DNA from: Geminicoccaceae bacterium
Lineage (GTDB): Bacteria; Pseudomonadota; Alphaproteobacteria; Geminicoccales; Geminicoccaceae
Length of the DNA: 14,706 nucleotides
Reading direction: 5' to 3'
NCBI GenBank assembly: GCA_030824835.1
Contig: JAPJRA010000032.1
Location: forward strand, 1 to 14,706
Positions 5,986 to 11,963 of the stretch are shown piece by piece; positions within the stretch are counted from its first letter, which is position 1; each line of letters starts with the position of its first letter. The notes under the pieces are model-generated. The model had not been told where the DNA came from and made no database searches. It saw only the letters and a list, made by a program, of their open reading frames with translations. The translations under genes were made by a program, and so were the position numbers.

Positions 5986-6702
5986 ATGACCGTCCACGAG
6001 CCGGCTCTGCGCCTCGAGATCGTCTCCGACACGATCTGCCCGTGGTGCTACATCGGCAAGCGCCGGCTCGGCCGGGCCCTGGACCAGCTCGCCGCCGAGG
6101 GCCTCGGGTTCGAGCGGCTGTGGCGCCCATTCCAGCTCAACCCCACCATGCCGATGGAAGGCGTCGACCGGCGCAGCTACCGCACGGGCAAGTTCGGCTC
6201 CTGGGAGCGCAGCCAAGCGCTCGACGCCCAGGTCGCCGCGGCCGGTGCGGAGGACGGGCTGGTCTTCCGCCACGACCTCATGGCCAGGACGCCCAACACC
6301 GTGGCCTCGCACGCCCTGATCCATCTCGCGCACGAGCTCGGCGGTGCCGAGCTGCAGGACCGGGTCGTGGAAGCGCTCTTCGCCGCCTACTTCACGCAAG
6401 GACGCGACGTCGGCGATCCGGCCGTGCTGGCCGACCTTGCCGAGGCCGCCGGCATGGACCGCGCGCGCGTCACAACCTACCTGGCCGATCCGGCGAGCGG
6501 TGCCGCGGTGCGCCGGGACGAGGAGCTGGCCCGCAGGCTCGATCTCCACGGCGTGCCCTCGATCGTGCTCGAAGGGCATCACCTGTTCTCGGGTGCCCTG
6601 CCGACGCCGTCCATCGTCCAGGCGCTGCGCGAGGCGAGCGCCGTGCTGGGAAGGCATGGTGCCGGAACCGTGGCCGCCGAGACCGACCATCATGCCGCCT
6701 GA
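5986..6702 (+). CDS. DsbA-family oxidoreductase, FrnE-like
   Basis: The product has 238 residues, with GAGGAG upstream of the ATG. The thioredoxin fold has a large helical insertion. The active-site motif is CPWC at 18-21, in the context SDTICPWCYIGKRRL that is typical of FrnE and related 2-hydroxychromene-2-carboxylate isomerase-like proteins. The cis-Pro loop is GVPS with Pro191. There is no signal peptide, so it acts in the cytoplasm, unlike classical periplasmic DsbA. Proteins of this type act as dithiol oxidoreductases or glutathione-dependent isomerases in aromatic or polyketide pathways. Its stop overlaps the start of the monooxygenase gene by 11 bp, so the two are probably translationally coupled and work in one pathway. 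The true reaction is not determined by sequence. Confidence 0.88.
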   Translation: MTVHEPALRLEIVSDTICPWCYIGKRRLGRALDQLAAEGLGFERLWRPFQLNPTMPMEGVDRRSYRTGKFGSWERSQALDAQVAAAGAEDGLVFRHDLMARTPNTVASHALIHLAHELGGAELQDRVVEALFAAYFTQGRDVGDPAVLADLAEAAGMDRARVTTYLADPASGAAVRRDEELARRLDLHGVPSIVLEGHHLFSGALPTPSIVQALREASAVLGRHGAGTVAAETDHHAA

Positions 6703-7822
6703 GCCGCGGATCGCCGTCGCCGGTGGTTCTATCGGTGGCCTGTGCGCTGGTCTGGCGCTGCACGGCTCGGGCTTCGACGTCCAGGTTTACGAGCGCGACC
6801 GTGGTCCGCTGCATGCGCGCGGCGCCGGCATCGTCGTGCAGGACGAACTGGTCCAGCTGCTCCGCCGCAACGATGCCCCGGCGCTGCCCACCACCAGCTG
6901 CCGGGTGCGGCGCTATCTCGACCCGGACGGGGGCGACGGGCAGACGCAGGCCATGCCGCAGTCCTTCACCTCGTGGGATGCGATCTACGCCACCCTGCGC
7001 GCCGCCTTTCCGGCCGAGCGCTACCACGCCGGCGCCCCGCTCATGGAGGTCGCGGACGGCGGGGATGGCCGGCGCGTCGTGGCCGAGCTGGAGGGCCACG
7101 GCCGGATCGAGGCCGATCTCCTAGTCTGCGCCGACGGTGCCCAGTCGTCCAGCCGCCGGCGGCTCCTGCCCGAGGTGCGGCCCGCCTATGCCGGCTACGT
7201 GGCCTGGCGCGGCGTGATCGACGAAGCCCAGGCGCCGCCGGGGCTGGTGCGTTTCTTCGAGGATACGTTCACCTTCTCCGAGGCGCGTGCCGGCGGCCAC
7301 ATGCTGGTCTACCTGATCCCGGGCGAGGGTGCCGATCCACACCCCGGCAGGCGGCGCCTGAACTGGGTCTGGTATGTGGGGGTGGCCGAGGCCGACCTCG
7401 CTACCCTGCTCGTCGACCGCGACGGCCGCCGGCACCACGCCTCGCTGCCTCGCGGCGGCACGCCCGAAGATAAGGTGGCGGCGCTCAAGGAGCGCGCCCG
7501 GCGCGAGCTGCACCCGAAGCTGGCCGAGCTGGTCGGCGCCACGCCGGACCCGTTCCTGCAGACGATCGTCGACGTGCTGGTGCCGCGCATGGTCTTCGGC
7601 CGGGTCTGCCTGCTGGGCGACGCCGCCTTCGTCGCCCGGCCGCACACGGCGGGCGGCACGGCCAAGGCGGCGCGCGATGCCGGCGTGCTGGCCTCGGCGC
7701 TGCGGCGTGCCGATGTCGATGCGGCGCTGGCCGGCTACGAGCGCGCGCAGCTGGAATACGGCCGTGATCTCACCCGCTATGGCGTGGCCCTGGGCGAGCG
7801 CTGGGCGGCCAAGGCGCGATGA
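6692..7822 (+). CDS. FAD-dependent aromatic monooxygenase, 2,6-dihydroxypyridine 3-monooxygenase-like
   Basis: The product has 376 residues from an ATG inside the end of the preceding gene. Class A flavoprotein hydroxylase signatures are in order: the FAD-binding GGSIGG (11-16) in a beta-alpha-beta with VYER closing it, the DG motif ADGAQSSSRR (Asp148), and the GD motif LLGDAA (Asp310) followed by RPHTAGGTAKA. GIVVQDELV, YAGYVAWRGV and the RPH(T/A)AGGxAKA segment resemble 2,6-dihydroxypyridine hydroxylase of nicotine degradation more than salicylate or p-hydroxybenzoate hydroxylases. It would use NAD(P)H and O2 to hydroxylate an electron-rich ring such as a hydroxylated pyridine or phenol. 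The other steps of nicotine degradation are not in the window, so the substrate remains open. Confidence 0.88.
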   Translation: MPPEPRIAVAGGSIGGLCAGLALHGSGFDVQVYERDRGPLHARGAGIVVQDELVQLLRRNDAPALPTTSCRVRRYLDPDGGDGQTQAMPQSFTSWDAIYATLRAAFPAERYHAGAPLMEVADGGDGRRVVAELEGHGRIEADLLVCADGAQSSSRRRLLPEVRPAYAGYVAWRGVIDEAQAPPGLVRFFEDTFTFSEARAGGHMLVYLIPGEGADPHPGRRRLNWVWYVGVAEADLATLLVDRDGRRHHASLPRGGTPEDKVAALKERARRELHPKLAELVGATPDPFLQTIVDVLVPRMVFGRVCLLGDAAFVARPHTAGGTAKAARDAGVLASALRRADVDAALAGYERAQLEYGRDLTRYGVALGERWAAKAR

Positions 7823-7855
7823 GCCCTCAGCACCACCACGGGGGATAGCGGCGTC

Positions 7856-9124
7856 ATGCAGCACAAGCGCAAGCCGGTGCGGCCGGTGCGGCTCTATGGC
7901 CGCCAGCAGTCGAGTGAGGCCTACGAGATCAGGGACCTGCTGACCCGCTCGGTGGTGGCGTTCGAATGGGTCGAGCTCGCCGCCGACGAGCATGGGCGGC
8001 AGGAGCTCGGCCTGCCGGGCCTGACGGAGGCGCAGCTGCCGGTGGTCGAGCTGCCCGACGGCAGCCGGCTGTTCGCGCCGACGCTGCGGGAGCTCGCCGA
8101 GCGGCTGGGCTGGGTGACGCAGCCGCGGTTTCGCGAGTATGACCTGTCGATCTACGGCGCCGGGCCGGCGGGGTTGTCGGCGGCGGTCTATGCCGCATCC
8201 GAGGGCCTGCGCGCCATTGTCGTCGAGCGGCATGCCGTGGGCGGTCAGGCCGGCTCGTCGAGCATGATCGAGAACTATATGGGCTTCCCGCACGGGATTC
8301 CGGGTGCCGAGCTCGCCGAGCGGGCGCGGCAGCAGGCGGTCAAGTTCGGCATCGAGCTCGTGCTGATGCAGGAGGGCGTGCGCGCCGAGTTCCACGACGA
8401 CCGGATCCGGGTCGATCTCGCCGACGGCTCGAAGATGGTGGCGCGGGCCAACATCTGCGCCACCGGGGTCGAGTGGCGCCGACTCGGCCTGCCGGGCGAG
8501 GATCGGCTGCTGGGTGCCGGCCTGTTCTATGGGGCCGGGATGAGCGAGGCGCCGCTCTGCCGCGGCGAGCACGTCGTCGTCATCGGCGGCGGCAACTCGG
8601 CGGGCCAGGCCGTCATGTACCTATCGGCGCACGCCGCGCGGGTCACCATGCTGGTGCGGGGGCCGAACCTCGCGGCGACGCTGTCGCAATACCTCACCGA
8701 CCGAATCGTCGCCCGGCACAATGTCGACGTGCGCTACGACAGCGAGGTGACCGAGCTGAAGGGCGATGCCGCCCTGCGCCGGATCGCCGTCACCAATCGC
8801 CGCACTGGGGCGGTCGACTGGATCGACACGCGCCACCTGTTCGTCTGCATCGGCGGCGCGCCGAACACGGAGTGGGCGAAGGATACGTCCATCGTGCGCG
8901 ACCCGGCGGGCTACCTCGTCACCGGGCCGGACCTGCTCGAGGCCGGCCGGGTGCCGGCGGTATGGCCGTTGCAGCGACAGCCCTTCTATCTCGAAACCAG
9001 CGTGCCGGGCTCGTTCGCGGCCGGCGACGTACGCCACAACTCGATCAAGCGCGTCGCCTCCGCCGTCGGCGAGGGCGCCATGGCGGTGGCCTTCGTCCAC
9101 CGCTACCTCGCCGAGACCACATGA
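7856..9124 (+). CDS. Thioredoxin reductase-like flavoprotein without redox cysteines, with N-terminal glutaredoxin-like domain
   Basis: The product has 422 residues, starting 33 bp after the monooxygenase. Residues 10-90 resemble a glutaredoxin/thioredoxin fold (VRLYG, then LPVVELPDGS as the cis-Pro loop), but the CxxC position reads RQQSS. From about 95 a thioredoxin-reductase architecture follows: FAD site GAGPAG (101-106), GGQAGSSSMIENYMGFP, NAD(P)H site IGGGNSAG (243-250), and the second FAD motif FAAGDVR near 380. The place of the catalytic CxxC reads FYGAGMSEA (about 224-232), with no cysteine. It therefore cannot reduce thioredoxin by the usual disulfide route. Comparable cysteine-less relatives exist, often fused to cyclic-nucleotide or receiver domains, and are little characterised. 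It might supply electrons to the neighbouring monooxygenase or reduce a quinone. Confidence 0.85.
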   Translation: MQHKRKPVRPVRLYGRQQSSEAYEIRDLLTRSVVAFEWVELAADEHGRQELGLPGLTEAQLPVVELPDGSRLFAPTLRELAERLGWVTQPRFREYDLSIYGAGPAGLSAAVYAASEGLRAIVVERHAVGGQAGSSSMIENYMGFPHGIPGAELAERARQQAVKFGIELVLMQEGVRAEFHDDRIRVDLADGSKMVARANICATGVEWRRLGLPGEDRLLGAGLFYGAGMSEAPLCRGEHVVVIGGGNSAGQAVMYLSAHAARVTMLVRGPNLAATLSQYLTDRIVARHNVDVRYDSEVTELKGDAALRRIAVTNRRTGAVDWIDTRHLFVCIGGAPNTEWAKDTSIVRDPAGYLVTGPDLLEAGRVPAVWPLQRQPFYLETSVPGSFAAGDVRHNSIKRVASAVGEGAMAVAFVHRYLAETT

Positions 9125-9507
9125 GCCGACCGGCTCCGGACGAGGTGCTGGGTGCCCGCGATCCGGCCCGGCCGGTGCGCGACCTGATCGGCGACAAGTG
9201 GACGCCACTGATCCTCTATTGTCTCGCCAGGCATGAGCTGCGGCGCTTCAACGAGCTGCATCGCCAGATCCCGGGCATCTCCAAGAAGATGCTGATCCAG
9301 ACCCTGCGCCATCTCGAGCGCGACGGGCTCGTCCAGCGCACGGTCTATCCGCAGGTGCCGCCCAAGACCGAGTACCGCCTGACCGACGATGGCCGCCGGC
9401 TCCGCGAGCCGATCCTGCAGCTCTGCTCCTGGGCCGTCGACAATCGGGACTTCGTCGCCACCCTGCTGGGGCGCCGTGCCGGCCGGCTCGATTCGACCTC
9501 GATGTAG
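9121..9507 (+). CDS. HxlR-family (DUF24) winged-helix regulator
   Basis: The product has 128 residues. Its ATG overlaps the preceding TGA (ATGA), so it is the last gene of the oxidoreductase operon and probably feeds back on it. The HxlR fold is clear: GDKWTPLILYCL (24-35), the recognition helix around ISKKMLIQTLRHLERDGL (53-70) and the wing VQRTVYPQVPPKTEYRLT (71-88). Members often sense quinones, aldehydes or oxidants through cysteines; Cys34 and Cys102 are present, but their positions do not match the well-studied YodB or HypR cysteines closely. It is a close paralogue of the gene abutting it in the opposite direction. Confidence 0.93.
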   Translation: MSRPAPDEVLGARDPARPVRDLIGDKWTPLILYCLARHELRRFNELHRQIPGISKKMLIQTLRHLERDGLVQRTVYPQVPPKTEYRLTDDGRRLREPILQLCSWAVDNRDFVATLLGRRAGRLDSTSM

Positions 9508-9891
9508 TCAGTCGGGGTCGACGGACGCCGGCCGGGCTGCCGCCCATTCGAGCAGGGCGTCGAGGGCCGGGCACATCGCCTGCCCCCACTCGGTGAGCCG
9601 GTATTCCACCTTCGGCGGCACCTGCGGGTAGACCATGCGGCGGACGACGCCGTCGCGCTCCAGCTCGCGCAGCTGCTGGATCAGCATCTTCTGCGACACC
9701 CCGGGAATGGCCCGCTCCAGCTCGGAGAACCGCAGCACCGTGCGGTCGAACAGGTGGAAGATGATCATCATTTTCCACCGGCCCTCGAGGATGCGGAATG
9801 CGGCCTCGATCCCGGACGCCGCCATGTCGGGCGACACGTCCTCGAGCTTACCTGTGGGTGAGTACCCTACAATTTTGTCCGTACTTGCCAT
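9508..9891 (-). CDS. Second HxlR-family (DUF24) winged-helix regulator
   Basis: The product has 127 residues from the ATG at 9891. The frame is open further upstream, but the promoter hexamers lie inside that extension, so the short form is preferred. The HxlR domain spans about 28-118: LEGRWKMMIIFHL, VSQKMLIQQLRELERDGV (65-82) and the wing MVYPQVPPKVEYRLT (86-100). The helix-wing part is nearly identical to the plus-strand HxlR product; Cys107 is the only cysteine. Its stop codon abuts the other gene's stop with no base between. It is divergent from the SDR gene, the usual arrangement for an HxlR repressor and its target. The 22 residues before the domain are extra compared with typical members. 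Confidence 0.92.
   Translation of the reverse strand: MASTDKIVGYSPTGKLEDVSPDMAASGIEAAFRILEGRWKMMIIFHLFDRTVLRFSELERAIPGVSQKMLIQQLRELERDGVVRRMVYPQVPPKVEYRLTEWGQAMCPALDALLEWAAARPASVDPD
9861..9885. promoter_or_regulatory. Dyad-symmetric candidate operator inside the start of the minus-strand HxlR gene
   Basis: AGTAC (9861-9865) and GTACT (9881-9885) flank a second, inner dyad ACAA-TT-TTGT (9869-9878). The two dyads are offset by half a base. The site covers codons 3-11 of the HxlR gene, just downstream of its predicted transcription start, where a bound repressor would block transcription. HxlR dimers bind such dyads near their own promoters, so autorepression is a reasonable inference. The codons also encode protein, so chance cannot be excluded. 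Confidence 0.4.
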
Positions 9892-9897
9892 ACGCAC

Positions 9898-9926
9898 AGT
9901 ATAGCGCGACCTACGTCCGACGCCAA
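9898..9926 (-). promoter_or_regulatory. Sigma-70-type promoter for the minus-strand HxlR gene, probably leaderless
   Basis: On the minus strand TTGGCG (9926-9921) and TATACT (9903-9898) are separated by exactly 17 bp. Only 6 nt lie between the -10 box and the ATG (9891), so transcription would start at or next to the A of the start codon. No Shine-Dalgarno is seen before this ATG, which agrees with a leaderless mRNA. Confidence 0.55.
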
Positions 9927-9943
9927 ACCATTGGACGAGAGAG

Positions 9944-10054
9944 ATGACCCCCACCCTGCCGCCGCCGCTGGACACCTGTGTCCGCGCCGTCACTAAGGTT
10001 AGCTGCGTCTTCGCCCTGACGAACGGGCTCGTCCCCGGGCTGGAGATCGGCTGA
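9944..10054 (+). CDS. Possible 36-codon upstream ORF coupled to the SDR gene
   Basis: An ATG at 9944 opens 36 codons (starting [10 protein letters not shown], ending LVPGLEIG) whose TGA overlaps the SDR start codon as TGATG. A GGA at 9933-9935 and GAGAGAG directly before the ATG give a weak ribosome binding site. The exact stop-start overlap is the main support: translation of this ORF could deliver ribosomes to the SDR start, although the SDR gene also has its own GGAG (10042-10045). The peptide resembles nothing I recognise, with two cysteines and a proline-rich start. It may be a leader peptide or chance. Confidence 0.3.
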   Translation: MTPTLPPPLDTCVRAVTKVSCVFALTNGLVPGLEIG

Positions 10055-10830
10055 TGCAGGACGGACTCGCGGGCAAGCGCGCCCTGGTCACCGGAGGGAC
10101 CAGGGGCATCGGCAGGGCGGTGGTCGACCGCCTGCGTGGTGCCGGCGCCAGGGTCGTCGTGGGCGGCCGGTCCGCCGCCGGTGCCTGGGCCGAGGACGCG
10201 CTATACGTCGCGGCGGACCTCGGCACGGCCGCGGGTGCCGCCAGGCTGGCCGACCAGGCCCTGGAGCGGCTCGGCGGGATCGACATCCTGGTCGACAATC
10301 TGGGCGGCTCGTCGGCCCCGAGCGGCGGCCATGCCGTGCTCACCGACGAGCATTGGCAGGCCACGCTGGCCGCCAACCTGCTGGCCGCCGTCCGCCTCGA
10401 CCGGGCCCTCCTGCCGTCCATGCTGGAGCAGGGCTCGGGCGTCATCCTGCACGTCTCCTCGATCCAGCGCCGCATGCCCCTGCATGAGGCGACGCTGGCC
10501 TATGCCGCCGCCAAGGCCGCCCTCTCGACCTACTCCAAGGGGCTCGCCAACGAGGTCGGCCCGCGGGGCGTGCGGGTCGTCGCCATTGCGCCCGGCTTCA
10601 CCGAGACCGATGCGGCAACCGCGCTGATCGACCGACTGGCACTGGCGGCAGGCACCGACAGCGCTCGCGCCCGCCAGGGCCTGATGGACGCCCTGGGCGG
10701 CATCCCTCTCGGCCGGCCGAACCGGCCCGAGGAGGTGGCCGAGCTGATCGCGTTCCTCGTCTCGGACCGCGCCGCCGCGATCACCGGCGTGGAGTACGTG
10801 ATCGACGGCGGCACCCTGCCGACGGTCTAG
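10054..10830 (+). CDS. Short-chain dehydrogenase/reductase (SDR), classical type
   Basis: The product has 258 residues. The N-terminal Rossmann motif is TGGTRGIG (13-20); DNLGG replaces the usual NNAG; catalytic Ser (135/136), Tyr150 and Lys154 (YxxxK) are present; the C-terminal GVEYVIDGG is the typical end. It is an NAD(P)(H)-dependent alcohol/ketone oxidoreductase of the FabG-like class and acts in the cytoplasm. Arg17 in the glycine motif and GGRS after the second strand lean towards NADP, weakly. It is divergent from the minus-strand HxlR gene, which is probably its regulator, and is separated from the convergent propeller gene by only 4 bp. It would suit a dehydrogenation or reduction step linked to the neighbouring monooxygenase, but the substrate is unknown. 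Confidence 0.92.
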   Translation: MQDGLAGKRALVTGGTRGIGRAVVDRLRGAGARVVVGGRSAAGAWAEDALYVAADLGTAAGAARLADQALERLGGIDILVDNLGGSSAPSGGHAVLTDEHWQATLAANLLAAVRLDRALLPSMLEQGSGVILHVSSIQRRMPLHEATLAYAAAKAALSTYSKGLANEVGPRGVRVVAIAPGFTETDAATALIDRLALAAGTDSARARQGLMDALGGIPLGRPNRPEEVAELIAFLVSDRAAAITGVEYVIDGGTLPTV

Positions 10831-10834
10831 GCGG

Positions 10835-11809
10835 TCAGGGTGCTGCGAGCGGCACCGGGACGACCCGGAACGGCAGGTTGGGCTTCTTGTCCTTCTGGGC
10901 GGGGTCGAACAGGAGGCCGAGTTGGCCTTCCGCGACCCAGGCCGTGTCGCCCACCTGCGTGACCGACACCGGCGTGACGAACCCGTCGGCGAGCGTCCGG
11001 ATTTCCGCCTTGTCGCCGTCGACGGTGACGAGATCGAGCGTGCCGCCGCCCTCGATCAGCAGAAACCGGTTCCCGTCGAGCAGCCGGATGGCGTCGGGCA
11101 GGGTCAGGGCACGCGACGGCACGAGCGGCGTCACCTCGCCGGCGGCGCCGTCCGGCCCGACCGCCACCCGGAACAGCTCGCCCTTGCCGAAGGTGGTGAG
11201 ATAGAGGGCGCCGTCGCTGCCGAACACCAGGCCGTCGACACCCGCTCCGCCCGGTGCCGGCGTCAGCTTGGCGTCCGCCGTCCAGACCTCGAAGCTGGTG
11301 CCGTCGGGGGTGAGACGGAGCACCTGCGAGGCCACGACGTCGGAGGCATAGACTCGGCCGTCCGGGCCGACGGCGATGTCGTTGCAGAAAGGGTGCTCGC
11401 CCGGCAGGGCGGCACTGCTCTTGAGCGCGCCGGTCGCGAGGTCGAAGCCCTTCAGCGTGCTGCCCGGGGCGTCGCCGGGGCTGGGGATGCCGAACCCCGA
11501 GACGTCGTTCGAGCAGGCCCAGAGCGTGCCCGAGCCCTCGTCCGCCAGGACCCCGAAGATCGAGCGCGTGCCGTGGGCCGCCGGCGCGAGCCACGGCTCC
11601 GCCGTCGCGGCGCCCGGCGCCACCCGCTGGATGCCGCCGTCGACAATGCTGCCCACATAGAGCGTGCCGTCGCTGGTCGACGTCAGGCTCTCCGGAAACA
11701 CCTTCTCTCCCGGGATGGCGACCTCGGCCGGCGCCGCCTGCGCGCTGCTGACGGCGGCGGCGACGAAGGCCAGGGCCAGCGCTCTGCCCGTGATTCGACC
11801 CTTGTCCAT
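10835..11809 (-). CDS. Secreted SMP-30/gluconolactonase-like beta-propeller protein
   Basis: The product has 324 residues. The start at 11809 is chosen because GGGAGGAA precedes it and because it gives a clean Sec signal peptide (RALALAFVAAAVSSAQA, cut before APAEV); the open frame upstream is not protein-like. Repeated propeller strands with GPDGRVYASD, GSDGALYLTT and SDGTLYVGS type turns indicate a six-bladed SMP-30-type fold. Residues in the positions of the divalent-metal ligands are visible: Glu40 (FPESL), Asn143 (FCNDIA) and Asp192 (GVDGLV). Family members hydrolyse sugar lactones or related esters. The export signal points to a periplasmic role, and the true substrate may differ. It is separated from alaS by a divergent promoter region and does not appear linked to it functionally. 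Confidence 0.85.
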   Translation of the reverse strand: MDKGRITGRALALAFVAAAVSSAQAAPAEVAIPGEKVFPESLTSTSDGTLYVGSIVDGGIQRVAPGAATAEPWLAPAAHGTRSIFGVLADEGSGTLWACSNDVSGFGIPSPGDAPGSTLKGFDLATGALKSSAALPGEHPFCNDIAVGPDGRVYASDVVASQVLRLTPDGTSFEVWTADAKLTPAPGGAGVDGLVFGSDGALYLTTFGKGELFRVAVGPDGAAGEVTPLVPSRALTLPDAIRLLDGNRFLLIEGGGTLDLVTVDGDKAEIRTLADGFVTPVSVTQVGDTAWVAEGQLGLLFDPAQKDKKPNLPFRVVPVPLAAP

Positions 11810-11867
11810 GCTGTATTCCTCCCTGGATTGTTGTTGGCGGCGGCACTGGCGCCGGATCGCGGCGCGC

Positions 11868-11898
11868 CGTATATCTCGCCGGCGCACCGTACTGTCTA
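11868..11898 (-). promoter_or_regulatory. Candidate promoter for the propeller gene
   Basis: On the minus strand TAGACA (11898-11893, five of six to the -35 consensus) and TATACG (11873-11868) are separated by 19 bp, slightly long. Transcription would begin near 11861 and leave a leader of about 50 nt before the start at 11809. The stretch is within the 154-bp divergent gap shared with alaS, for which I could not identify a promoter with confidence. Confidence 0.35.
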
Positions 11899-11963
11899 CA
11901 CCATGAAGGGACCCTGGAGCTCCGTCGCGCGCTAAAAGCGGGGGGCAGCCGGGCAATCAGCAC

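Noticed and set aside
7121..8572. Minus-strand open frame across the monooxygenase and reductase-like genes
   Set aside because: It spans the boundary of two real genes in the opposite direction and has no domain features.
10839..10856. Hairpin GGTGC...GCACC near the SDR/propeller junction as a terminator
   Set aside because: Only a 5-bp stem, no T-run, and it lies inside the coding end of the propeller gene.
11903..11935. 10-codon [13 protein letters not shown] upstream of alaS as a leader peptide
   Set aside because: No ribosome binding site, no run of alanine codons, no attenuator structure seen; too short to support.
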